Position numbers and translations under genes: made by a program. Below are positions 1 to 7,854 of a DNA stretch of 64,000 nucleotides, one piece after another. Origin of the DNA: Rhodobacteraceae bacterium M382 (GTDB taxonomy: Bacteria; Pseudomonadota; Alphaproteobacteria; Rhodobacterales; Rhodobacteraceae); NCBI GenBank assembly GCA_025141015.1, contig CP081100.1, positions 117,258 to 181,257 of the forward strand, written 5' to 3'. The stretch's first letter is position 1, and each line of letters begins with the position of its first letter. The notes beneath the pieces were generated by a model. It had not been told where the DNA came from, did no database searches, and saw nothing but the letters and a program-made list of their open reading frames with translations.

Positions 1-755
1 GGATCAAGACAGTCGAGGTCAAAGGTGATATAGACCGGGCGGCCCGCCATGACCTGTTGAATCTGGGCTACCACATTTTCGACGCCGCGTTTGCGAAAAT
101 CCTTCATGGTCACCACATTATAACCATAGTCATAGGACGGCTGCAGCCAGTCCAAAGTACGGGCATGGCCCCGCAGGCCGATCTGCATCGAATGGGTCGG
201 GTCGACCTTGCCCTGATCGGCCAGATAGGCCCCCCAATGGGCCGCCGATTTCCGCGCACCCAGAAAATGATCCACTTTGGTGAACACATCCGTATGGGCG
301 TCGAAATGCAGAAAACAAACCGGCTCACCGTTGGTGATCTGGCCACAGCCGATGGCCTGTACGATGCCGCCAGTGATCGAATGATCCCCGCCTACCGAAA
401 TCGGACGTGCACCGGCGGCGTCAATTTCGGTATAGAAGCGGGTGATTTGCTCGATGCAGTCTTCGTTGTCGTTGGCGCGGGGGAATGGCACATCCCCTAC
501 ATCGACGATATTGGCCGCTTCCCATGGGTTCAGCTGAAATTCACCGTGCACCCTGCGTGCAACGGATGATACATTTCGCAACGCACGGGGTCCCAGATGC
601 TGGTCACGTTCAGTCGTGCCATTGCCCGTAGAATGAGGCACCCCGACCAAGGCGATGTCCTTGCCCTCGGGTCCTTCGTTCGGGCAACGGAACATGGTGG
701 GAATGCCCCACCAGTACAGGTTTTCCATCATGGATTTCAGATGTTCGTCAGCCAT
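1..755 (-). CDS. Agmatinase-family ureohydrolase (3' end cut by window edge)
   Basis: Arginase/agmatinase superfamily enzyme that hydrolyses a guanidino group to an amine plus urea at a dinuclear manganese centre. Only the first 251 residues are inside the window; the reading frame is open to base 1. The start is the ATG at 755, preceded by AAGAGG at a usual distance. Signature segments are visible: SVGGDHSI (about 120-127), the DAHTD metal motif (152-156), and FDLDCLD at the cut edge, the usual place of the last metal-binding aspartates. It lies 72 bases downstream of a betaine-type ABC permease gene, but an intrinsic terminator sits between them, so it may be expressed at a lower level than the rest of the operon. 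The substrate cannot be read from sequence: agmatine, guanidinobutyrate and other guanidino acids are all possible. Family assignment is firm, substrate is not. Confidence 0.9.
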   Translation of the reverse strand, partial: MADEHLKSMMENLYWWGIPTMFRCPNEGPEGKDIALVGVPHSTGNGTTERDQHLGPRALRNVSSVARRVHGEFQLNPWEAANIVDVGDVPFPRANDNEDCIEQITRFYTEIDAAGARPISVGGDHSITGGIVQAIGCGQITNGEPVCFLHFDAHTDVFTKVDHFLGARKSAAHWGAYLADQGKVDPTHSMQIGLRGHARTLDWLQPSYDYGYNVVTMKDFRKRGVENVVAQIQQVMAGRPVYITFDLDCLD

Positions 756-775
756 GTCAGCCTCTTGTCGTAACG

Positions 776-811
776 AAAAAAAGGCCCCGACACCAAAGAA
801 CGTGCCGGGGC
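776..811 (-). terminator. Rho-independent terminator inside the guanidino operon
   Basis: Read on the minus strand, a GC-rich 10-base-pair stem (bases 811-802 with 793-784, one G-U wobble) and an eight-base loop are followed by C and then a run of seven Ts (782-776). It begins 17 bases past the stop of the permease gene and ends 21 bases before the agmatinase start, so it should separate or attenuate expression of the ureohydrolase. Confidence 0.85.
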
Positions 812-827
812 GAGGGAGAAGGTTTAC

Positions 828-2390
828 TTAGCTGCCGCCACCGACCTTGCGGCGGTACATGCCTTGGGCGATCCGATCGATGACCATGGCGCAGAACAGG
901 ATGGCGAGCCCGCCCAACAGACCCTGCCCTTTGGCAGCGTATTGCAAGGCTTCCAGGATCAGAGCACCCAGCCCTTCGGCACCAATCAGCGAGGCAATCA
1001 CAACCATAGACAATGACATCAGGATGGTCTGATTGATGCCGGTCATGATCGACGGCAGCGCCAATGGCAGTTCCACATTGAACAGCAGTTGCCGTTTTGA
1101 GCATCCAAACGCGATAGCAGCCTCTTTGGTTGTTTCGGGCACACCACGCATTCCCAACGCGGTCAGCCTGATCACCGGTGGCATGGCAAAGACCAACGTG
1201 GCCAGGACCCCGGGTGGCTTACCAGTGCCAAAGAAGGCAATGATCGGGATCAGATAGACAAAGGCGGGCATGGTTTGCATGAAATCCAACACCGGTTCGG
1301 CAAACGCGTACGCGCGTTTTGATTTGCCAAACCAGATGCCCAACGGGATACCGATCACCACGCACAAAAAGGCCCCTGCGCCGATTAGCGCCACGGTGAT
1401 CATCGCCAGCTCCCACAGGCCCATAAAGGCCAGATAAGCCAGCGAAGCAGCGGTAAAGATCGCCACACGCGGCCCGGCCAGACGCAGCGCCATCACCACG
1501 GTGACAAACATCACCACCGGCCAGGGAGTCTGGATCAGCAGGACTTCCAGCCCATCCAGCACCCAGCGAATGGCCGCGGTCACCCCGTCAAAAACATCGC
1601 CAAAATTATTGGCCAACCAGTCAAATCCCGCGTCGCCTTTCTTTGAAAGATAGGCGAAATATTCCCTGCCTACCGGAAATTCAGTGATCGGAATCCGATC
1701 CCCCAAGATCCCTCCGGTCAGGTTGGCGACCATGTCGTCAGGTTTGGCGACAGTGAACCGGATCAGGGTCAGAGGCCAGATGGCCATAATCCCGATCAGG
1801 CCAAAGACAACGCCGGACCGTTTGAGCCCACTTTGTTCATTCTGCGTGGCCCGCCAACGCAGATACTGCGCTTCATAGGCGTAATTGGCATAAAACCCTT
1901 CGGCCAGCTTGACCAGTGCGAGCAACACCAACCCGGAAATCAGAATGAATACAGTTTCGCTGGCTGCATCGTTGGCGGCCTGAAGCGCTTTGTCCGCCGC
2001 ACCTTTCAGATTATTGGCAATCTTTAACTTGGCCTCGGCGCCGGCGGCATCGCCTGCGGCTGCCAGATCTGCAGCCTGGGATTCGCGTTTGGCAATATTG
2101 GCGAGCAGACGTTCGTGACGGGCCAGTTGGTCCGCTCCAAGTTCCCCCCACAATCCGCGCCCAATTTGCACCAAGGCAAACAGTTCGACCATCAGGAAGA
2201 TCCAGAAAAATCCCCAAACGCCGCGCGCGGCACCCCAGATCGGGCCAAAAACGGCCGCGGGCCAGTTCCACGACCAGGAAAAACCGGTCTTGCCTTGGAT
2301 GCGGGCGAATTCACGTTCATAGTAGGCGGCGTTCTCTTTGGCAAAGCTCGCAACATCGTGAGACCCGGTTTCCATGGATGAATCCTTCAT
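828..2390 (-). CDS. Glycine-betaine-type (ProW-like) ABC transporter permease with long N-terminal extension
   Basis: Inner-membrane permease of a quaternary-amine/betaine ABC importer, 520 residues. Residues from about 270 on resemble ProW: several membrane helices and the EAA-type loop around residues 415-440 (the segment with GVPETTKEAAIAFGCS). The first ~240 residues are unusual: a charged start, a Trp-rich hydrophobic stretch, an Ala/Lys-rich probable coiled coil (about 85-140) and a further helix. Ordinary ProW proteins are about 280-350 residues. The ATG at 2390 has GGGAGG seven bases upstream and overlaps the ATPase stop by four bases (ATGA), so the long form is probably real. It forms one transporter with the ATPase and binding protein encoded next to it. 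The ligand is unknown; the neighbouring enzymes suggest a guanidino or ureido zwitterion rather than glycine betaine itself. Confidence 0.88.
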   Translation of the reverse strand: MKDSSMETGSHDVASFAKENAAYYEREFARIQGKTGFSWSWNWPAAVFGPIWGAARGVWGFFWIFLMVELFALVQIGRGLWGELGADQLARHERLLANIAKRESQAADLAAAGDAAGAEAKLKIANNLKGAADKALQAANDAASETVFILISGLVLLALVKLAEGFYANYAYEAQYLRWRATQNEQSGLKRSGVVFGLIGIMAIWPLTLIRFTVAKPDDMVANLTGGILGDRIPITEFPVGREYFAYLSKKGDAGFDWLANNFGDVFDGVTAAIRWVLDGLEVLLIQTPWPVVMFVTVVMALRLAGPRVAIFTAASLAYLAFMGLWELAMITVALIGAGAFLCVVIGIPLGIWFGKSKRAYAFAEPVLDFMQTMPAFVYLIPIIAFFGTGKPPGVLATLVFAMPPVIRLTALGMRGVPETTKEAAIAFGCSKRQLLFNVELPLALPSIMTGINQTILMSLSMVVIASLIGAEGLGALILEALQYAAKGQGLLGGLAILFCAMVIDRIAQGMYRRKVGGGS

Positions 2391-3436
2391 GCCTTGCCTC
2401 CCTGAATACCTTTGAGCAGCGTGGCGCGATCAACCACGCCGATATCGGCCCCATCGTCTCCGGTAATGATAATTACGTTTTCAGTGGTGGTCGCGATGTC
2501 GATCAAATGGTCCAGATCGGTGCCGTGATGGGTTCGCGGACTTTCTTCGAAATTCACCGGCCGGGTGGGAGTGTATTCGCTGATCGGCACCATGATCGAA
2601 TGGGCAAAAACCAATTTCAGCTTGGATATTCCGTCAACAAAGTCCCGCACATAATCATCGGCTGGCTGGGTTACGATCTCTTCGGGTGTGCCGATCTGTA
2701 TGATACGACCATCTTTCATGATGGCTATACGGTTTCCGATACGGATCGCTTCGTCCAGATCGTGGGTGATAAAGACCGTGGTCTTGTGCAGCTCGGCCGA
2801 CAGCGCCATGAACTGATCCTGCAACTGCCGTCGGATCAGCGGGTCAAGCGCAGAGAATGGCTCGTCCATCAGCAACACATCCGGGTCCGAAGCAAGCGCC
2901 CGGGCCAACCCGACCCGCTGCTGCATTCCGCCTGACAATTCGTTGGGAAACCGGTCTTCATAGCCGGTCAGATTCACCCGCTCCAGACATTTTTGAGACA
3001 CTTCCCAACGCCGCGACTTGGGCTCTCCGCGCACCTGAAGTGGAAATCCCACGTTGTCACGCACAGTGCGGTGCGGCAGCAGTGCCATATGCTGGAACAC
3101 CATACCGATATTATTGGCCCGCATGTCGCGCAACCCCGCATCCGACAACGCCATCATGTCGTTACCCATCACGCTGATCTGGCCAGCGGTGGGTTCGATC
3201 AGCCGGTTGAGGTGGCGCACCATGGTGGACTTGCCCGACCCGGACAGCCCCATCACACAAAAGATTTCCCCCCGTTTCACTGAAAAAGACACATCGGCAA
3301 TGCCGACGACACATCCGAACTCCTTCAACACTTCGGGTTTTCCCAGCCCACGGTCACGGATAGCAGCCATAGCCGCATCAGCATTCGTGCCGAATATCTT
3401 CCAGACTCCGTCTAGCGTGATTACATCTTCTGTCAT
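2387..3436 (-). CDS. proV: Glycine betaine/proline-type ABC transporter ATP-binding protein (ProV-like)
   Basis: Energising ATPase of the betaine-type importer, 349 residues. It shows Walker A GLSGSGKS (63-70), the Q-loop at VFQHMALLPH, the ABC signature LSGGMQQR (167-174), Walker B with DEPFSALD (191-198) and the switch histidine in FITHDLDEA. The C-terminal ~70 residues form the CBS-like regulatory tail typical of ProV/OpuAA, ending in a GVVDR segment. An in-frame GTG-type start further upstream was rejected because ATG 3436 is preceded by GGGAGAA at good spacing. It overlaps the permease gene by four bases and follows the binding-protein gene by 74 bases. The full CBS-like tail suggests activity may be gated by ionic conditions or nucleotides as in OpuA, but that is known only for the family. 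Confidence 0.92.
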   Translation of the reverse strand: MTEDVITLDGVWKIFGTNADAAMAAIRDRGLGKPEVLKEFGCVVGIADVSFSVKRGEIFCVMGLSGSGKSTMVRHLNRLIEPTAGQISVMGNDMMALSDAGLRDMRANNIGMVFQHMALLPHRTVRDNVGFPLQVRGEPKSRRWEVSQKCLERVNLTGYEDRFPNELSGGMQQRVGLARALASDPDVLLMDEPFSALDPLIRRQLQDQFMALSAELHKTTVFITHDLDEAIRIGNRIAIMKDGRIIQIGTPEEIVTQPADDYVRDFVDGISKLKLVFAHSIMVPISEYTPTRPVNFEESPRTHHGTDLDHLIDIATTTENVIIITGDDGADIGVVDRATLLKGIQGGKA

Positions 3437-3510
3437 TGTTTTCTCCCGGTCTGGCCGATCGGTTCCGGTTGGTGGGGGCAGCATCCGCCTCAAATGCTGC
3501 CCCAAGAGGT

Positions 3511-4461
3511 TCAGTTGAACCAGGAATCAACCAGGTCGCCATTTTCATTGACCCACTTGCGCGCGTATTCCGCCGGGTCGATACCATTGACCGACAGTTC
3601 GTAGACGATGACATTGACTTGTTCCGTGGTCAGCTTGACCTGGGACAGCATGGCCGCCGCTTCGGGTTGGGAGTCATTCAGCGTTGCCGAATAAAACACG
3701 TGCAACTTGGCTGCGTCCCATGCGGTTGGTGCAGTCGAGTTCTCCAACCAATTCGGGTCATCCGTGGGCTGGCTGATCTTCCACTGCGCTGCATCATAAG
3801 CAGGTTCGGTCAACGGCACCAAATCGTAAAGCGAAAACATATGGTGCGGCGTGTAGCAATAGAACACGATATTTTCGCCCTGCGCCACGGCATTGTCGAC
3901 CTGGGCCAACGCCAGGGCTTCGTCCATTTCCATCAGGTTCATGGTCTCGGCGTAGCCGTAGGATTTGGCGCGGATCTTTTCGACATTGGTCGATGCCCAA
4001 CCGGCGCCGCCAATCCAGATTTCGCCCCGGCCGTCGCCATCGGTGTCGAAATTTGCCGCCATATCCGGATCCGTCAAATCAGAGAGAGCCGAGATCCCTG
4101 TCCGTTCCTGCGTGTCCTTGGTCACACAGATCTGCTGATCCGACAGAACCGCATTGGGGTTCAGGGCGACGCTACCCTTGTCAGTGACAAAGGTGTCATG
4201 CAGGTTCTGCTGGTTGGGCAACCAGACCTCGGGATGCACATGCATCGCGCCGGAATCCATTGCTTCGAAAATGATCGGGTTGGTTCCATTCTGCAACTCG
4301 ACTTCGAGCCCCAGGTTATCTTCCAGTGCCACCTTCAGAATATGCGCGGTACCACGGACCGAAGCCCAGTTGGGCACGCCGATGACAACGTCAGCGGCGA
4401 GTGTTGCAGTACCAAGAGACGCCGCCAGGGTCGCCACCGTCAGTGTTTTCCAGGTTTTCAT
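3511..4461 (-). CDS. Periplasmic betaine-type substrate-binding protein (OpuAC/ProX family)
   Basis: Periplasmic receptor of the importer, 316 residues, with a typical Sec signal peptide (hydrophobic stretch to about residue 22, cleavage near TLAAD). The mature part shows OpuAC-family features: VIGVPNWASVRGTAHI just after the signal peptide and the GAMHVHPEVWLPNQ segment, where aromatic residues usually build the cage for a quaternary ammonium or similar cationic group. ATG 4461 has TTAGGAGA immediately upstream at normal spacing. The gene sits between the hydrolase (48 bases upstream) and the ATPase, so it belongs to the same transcript. The ligand is not known; context argues for a zwitterionic guanidino or ureido compound, or a betaine derived from one. 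Confidence 0.9.
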   Translation of the reverse strand: MKTWKTLTVATLAASLGTATLAADVVIGVPNWASVRGTAHILKVALEDNLGLEVELQNGTNPIIFEAMDSGAMHVHPEVWLPNQQNLHDTFVTDKGSVALNPNAVLSDQQICVTKDTQERTGISALSDLTDPDMAANFDTDGDGRGEIWIGGAGWASTNVEKIRAKSYGYAETMNLMEMDEALALAQVDNAVAQGENIVFYCYTPHHMFSLYDLVPLTEPAYDAAQWKISQPTDDPNWLENSTAPTAWDAAKLHVFYSATLNDSQPEAAAMLSQVKLTTEQVNVIVYELSVNGIDPAEYARKWVNENGDLVDSWFN

Positions 4462-4509
4462 TTTTTTCTCCTAAGCTGTTGGTTCTTTATTTTTCTTGGT
4501 TTTGCCGCC

Positions 4510-5763
4510 CTAGGCCGGTCGCTCCGGGACCAGGGCGGAATGGGTAGACAGCGTCAGCGCTGCCTGGAACAGGACATTGCAACCGGCAGCCAGGTGATCT
4601 GGCTCGGCCCATTCGGCCTCGTTATGGCTGAGCCCATCCTTGCACGGGACGAACACCATGGCGGTCGGCACTTTGCGCGCAACCTGACACGCATCATGCC
4701 CCGCGCCCGAGATCATCCGCCGATGCGGATATCCCAAGGCCCGAGTTGCGGTTTCAATGGCTTCAACACAACGGGAATCAAAGTGAACCGGCGGGTTGTG
4801 CCAGATCATGTCCAATTGCACCTCTGCATCGCGTTCCGCATCAGCCACAGCATGGATAGCTTCGTCCATTGCGCTTAGCGCATTGTCATCTGGGTGACGG
4901 AAATCGATGCTGAACCGAACCTCTCCGGGGATGGTATTGCGCGAATTGGGGCAAACGTGCAGTTCGCCCACCGTGCCGACCCCCTCGGGACCATGATCCA
5001 GCGCGATGGTTTGGACGGCCGCGATGATCCGGGCCGCCGCGATGAGCGCGTCGCGCCGGCCCGACATGGGGGTGGAACCCGAATGCGCATCGCACCCAAG
5101 CACCACGACGTCGTACCAACGTTGACCCTGTCCACCTGCAACCACGCCAATGATCTCGTCATGACGCTCCAATACCGGGCCCTGTTCGATATGCGCTTCC
5201 AGAAAAGCGCCCAGATCGTGGGCTCCGCACGGCTCTTTCCCGGCATAACCGATCCGGTCCAGTTCCTCCTTCAGGCACAGCCCATCCTTATCCACACGTG
5301 TCAGCGCAAATTCCAGATCAAATAGACCGGAATAGACACCCGAACATAACATTGCCGGCGCAAACCGCGCACCTTCCTCGTTGGTCCAGTTCACCACCTC
5401 GATTGCGGCATCGGTCTCGATACCATGGTCATTCAGGCTTCGAACGACCTCGAGTCCGGCCAATACTCCGTAAACCCCGTCGAACTTGCCGCCATGTGGC
5501 TGGGTGTCCAAATGGCTGCCCAAGGCAATCGGCAACAGGTCAGGATTGCGGCCCGGACGGCGCGCAAACATATTCCCCAAACGGTCAAAGGTGACCGTAC
5601 ACCCGGCCTCTTCACACCACTGGGTGAAGAGGTCACGGGCAATCTGGTCGTCATCGGTCAATGTCAACCGCCCGCACCCCCCGTTTGACAGGGCACCGAT
5701 CTGCGCCATGTCCATCAGGCTTTGCCACAGGCGATCACCGTTGATGCGCACGTCAGAAATCAT
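4510..5763 (-). CDS. Zinc-dependent N-carbamoyl amino acid hydrolase (M20 amidase, carbamoylase/ureidopropionase type)
   Basis: M20-family amidohydrolase of the N-carbamoyl-L-amino acid hydrolase / allantoate amidohydrolase / beta-ureidopropionase group, 417 residues. Such enzymes split R-NH-CO-NH2 into the amine, CO2 and ammonia. Metal-site motifs are present: GSHLDTQ (82-88, His84), GGKFDG (91-96, Asp95), NEEGARF (128-134), the dimer-bridging PNSRNTIPG segment and GAGHDACQVA near the end. The chosen start (ATG 5763) overlaps the stop of the upstream deiminase-like gene as ATGA; the track can be extended 11 codons but that would run into the upstream gene without gain. The coupling suggests that it acts on the ureido product of that enzyme. 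Exact substrate unknown. Confidence 0.9.
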   Translation of the reverse strand: MISDVRINGDRLWQSLMDMAQIGALSNGGCGRLTLTDDDQIARDLFTQWCEEAGCTVTFDRLGNMFARRPGRNPDLLPIALGSHLDTQPHGGKFDGVYGVLAGLEVVRSLNDHGIETDAAIEVVNWTNEEGARFAPAMLCSGVYSGLFDLEFALTRVDKDGLCLKEELDRIGYAGKEPCGAHDLGAFLEAHIEQGPVLERHDEIIGVVAGGQGQRWYDVVVLGCDAHSGSTPMSGRRDALIAAARIIAAVQTIALDHGPEGVGTVGELHVCPNSRNTIPGEVRFSIDFRHPDDNALSAMDEAIHAVADAERDAEVQLDMIWHNPPVHFDSRCVEAIETATRALGYPHRRMISGAGHDACQVARKVPTAMVFVPCKDGLSHNEAEWAEPDHLAAGCNVLFQAALTLSTHSALVPERPA

Positions 5764-6653
5764 GCCGCCTCGCGGTGAAGCGCCTGAGACAGGCAATGTA
5801 CGCCGCCACCGCCAAGGGTGAACATCGACATGTCAGGATCATAAACCTCGAATCCCAGCGCCCGCATCTTGGCATTCAGGTCAGTGGCCCCGGCCATGGA
5901 CAGCACTTTGTTGTCGCCCAGAGCAACGAGATTCACGCCCAGGTTCTTGGCTTCGCGATAGTCCACATCGACAATCTCGATGCCCCAACCTTTGACGATA
6001 TCCACCAGCCAGGGCTCCATTGCATCAATGCAGGCAACGGCCAGTTTGTCCGCCAGTGGTACGATCAGCCCGTCCATGTGTACGAACTCACGGCTGATAG
6101 GAGCAACCACAGCCTCCCACCCTTCGGACCGGACAAAATCAGCAACCTGTTCAGAGCCTTCCTGTTCCGAACGTTCACCGCAATATCCGATCAGTACCCG
6201 CCCCGGTTCAATGATGTTGAAATCACCGCCTTCGAAATGACCAGCCGTAGCGAAATTCCAGATCGGGATGTTGTTTTCCTGATAGAATTTGATCGCTGTT
6301 ACGTAATCAGCGCGACGGCATTTCAGCTGCATATGACAGATCAATGCTCCCCATGGGGTCATCGCCGAACTGTCTCGTGCAAAGAAATTGCGGTGCAGCA
6401 CCTCGTCGCTATCCAGATAATGGCAGGTGACGCCGTTCTCTTCGTAGATCGACACCATTTCCGAATGCTGTTTCATCGCCAGTTGCAGATCAAATTTGTG
6501 TCCGGTCTTTTCGGCGTTGGCAAGGGTTCGCCCGATCAACGGACCGGCTTCGACCCATTTGAAATACTCGGGCTTGCCCAGCAAAACGTCAGTCAACTTG
6601 GCATAGTCGTTGTCAATGCCCCAACGCTGCGAAACCCCGCCGTGTGATGTCAT
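5760..6653 (-). CDS. Guanidino-group modifying enzyme (arginine deiminase / DDAH / amidinotransferase fold)
   Basis: Member of the pentein superfamily, 297 residues, cytoplasmic. Motifs in order: FARDSS (91-96), FEGGD (140-144), HMD (192-194) and a Gly-rich end with GGGGVHC (281-287), in which Cys287 is the expected nucleophile. These positions match the catalytic Glu/Asp, His and Cys of dimethylarginine dimethylaminohydrolase, arginine deiminase and glycine amidinotransferase. It is the first gene of the operon, and overlaps by four bases a hydrolase that acts on N-carbamoyl groups. The simplest reading is a deiminase that turns a guanidino group into a ureido group plus ammonia. ATG 6653 was preferred (AAGGGAA upstream) over a GTG 14 codons earlier. 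Amidinotransferase activity is an alternative. Confidence 0.82.
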   Translation of the reverse strand: MTSHGGVSQRWGIDNDYAKLTDVLLGKPEYFKWVEAGPLIGRTLANAEKTGHKFDLQLAMKQHSEMVSIYEENGVTCHYLDSDEVLHRNFFARDSSAMTPWGALICHMQLKCRRADYVTAIKFYQENNIPIWNFATAGHFEGGDFNIIEPGRVLIGYCGERSEQEGSEQVADFVRSEGWEAVVAPISREFVHMDGLIVPLADKLAVACIDAMEPWLVDIVKGWGIEIVDVDYREAKNLGVNLVALGDNKVLSMAGATDLNAKMRALGFEVYDPDMSMFTLGGGGVHCLSQALHREAA

Positions 6654-6771
6654 GATATTCGTTCCCTTTTTCGCGAATGGCTGATCTCGGGGCACGCTGT
6701 CACAGAAATTATATTGATTAAATTACAGATTAAGGGACTTAACTTTTATATTTATACACGTATTGTGCCTC
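6654..6771. promoter_or_regulatory. Divergent control region between guanidino operon and LysR gene
   Basis: This 118-base space separates the minus-strand operon from the plus-strand regulator. Bases 6706-6760 are strongly AT-rich (runs such as ATTATATTGATTAAATTA), unlike the flanking genes, as expected for facing promoters and a LysR-type T-N11-A site. No single operator could be fixed by eye. Confidence 0.45.
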
Positions 6772-7698
6772 ATGCTTCCTCCGTCTTTTTCCAAAGCCGA
6801 CCTTCACCTGCTGCACGTCTTTTCCGCAGTCGTGGACGCACGCGGGTTTTCGGCGGCCCAGATTTCGCTGAACGTGTCTGCGTCGACCATTTCCCGCCAG
6901 ATCACCGATTTGGAAACCCGATTGGGCATGCGGCTATGTCAACGTGGGCGAAAAGGGTTTCGGCTGACGGACAAGGGGGAAATCGTCTATGCCGCATCCC
7001 GCAAGCTGTTTGCTGCCCTGGATCAATTCGGGGAAACCGTGGATGGCACACGGGGCAAACTGGTTGGGCGGTTGTCTGTCGCTGCGATTGACAATTGGGT
7101 GTTCAACGACGAGGCGCCGATCTTGGGGGCCTTGGGCGAACTGACCCGCATTGCTCCCGATGTTTCCATCGAAATCCACTCACTGGCCCCGGACGAGATC
7201 GAAATCGCGGTGCAGGACGGACAGATTGCCGTGGGCGTCGGCGTGTTTCACAAACACAAACCCGGATTGATTTACGAATTGTTGGGTGTGGAGAAAATCG
7301 GCCTCTATTGTGGCATCGACCACCCCTTGTTCCAGGCGGACACGCCCCAAGACGTGCAAAGATTGCTGCCACAGGCCAATTTCTGCAAACGCGCATACCT
7401 GAACGAAGATGTCGTTGCACCTGTATCCAGAGGATTGAAATCGAATGCCAGCGCGCATCAGATCGAAGGTGTTGCGATGCTGGTACTGACGGGGCGCTAT
7501 GTCGGCTATCTCCCCGAAAGCTTTGCTGATATTTGGGTACGTGACGGTCGATTGCGGACCGTCGGAGCAGGTGCCTACGATTTGAAGTCAGAAATCAAGA
7601 TGGTTCGCAAACGCGGAGAAGAGCCCAACCTGGTGTGTAAAACGTTCATCAAGTTGTTAAAGGATGCCGCCCAGACGAGCACACATATGACGCCTTGA
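6772..7698 (+). CDS. LysR-family transcriptional regulator
   Basis: About 308 residues. An N-terminal winged helix-turn-helix (about residues 5-65) carries the usual LysR pattern: a phenylalanine-rich first helix (LLHVFSAVVDARGFSAAQ), then SASTISRQITDLETRLG, and the RGRKGFRLTDKGE turn. The rest is a periplasmic-binding-like effector domain. ATG 6772 was chosen; a TTG nine bases earlier is also in frame, and no strong ribosome-binding site precedes either. It is divergent from the guanidino operon, so it most likely controls that operon in response to a pathway compound. That assignment comes from position only. Confidence 0.88.
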   Translation: MLPPSFSKADLHLLHVFSAVVDARGFSAAQISLNVSASTISRQITDLETRLGMRLCQRGRKGFRLTDKGEIVYAASRKLFAALDQFGETVDGTRGKLVGRLSVAAIDNWVFNDEAPILGALGELTRIAPDVSIEIHSLAPDEIEIAVQDGQIAVGVGVFHKHKPGLIYELLGVEKIGLYCGIDHPLFQADTPQDVQRLLPQANFCKRAYLNEDVVAPVSRGLKSNASAHQIEGVAMLVLTGRYVGYLPESFADIWVRDGRLRTVGAGAYDLKSEIKMVRKRGEEPNLVCKTFIKLLKDAAQTSTHMTP

Positions 7699-7854
7699 AA
7701 CTTTGCTGTGCGACGTCCGAGGCATCGTGCCTTGTTGAACTTCTCCACAGACTATGGGAGGATTTCAAGGTAACATTTTCGACTCGTATCTAGCGGCCAA
7801 CAATTGAATCGCTATTGGAGGACCCGGCTTTTGGGGCCCCAGGAAAGCCAGATT

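Noticed and set aside
3436..4878. A 480-codon plus-strand open frame opposite the betaine-binding protein and carbamoylase genes
   Set aside because: It has no recognisable domain, no ribosome-binding site, and lies fully antisense to two clear genes; long antisense frames are expected at this GC content.
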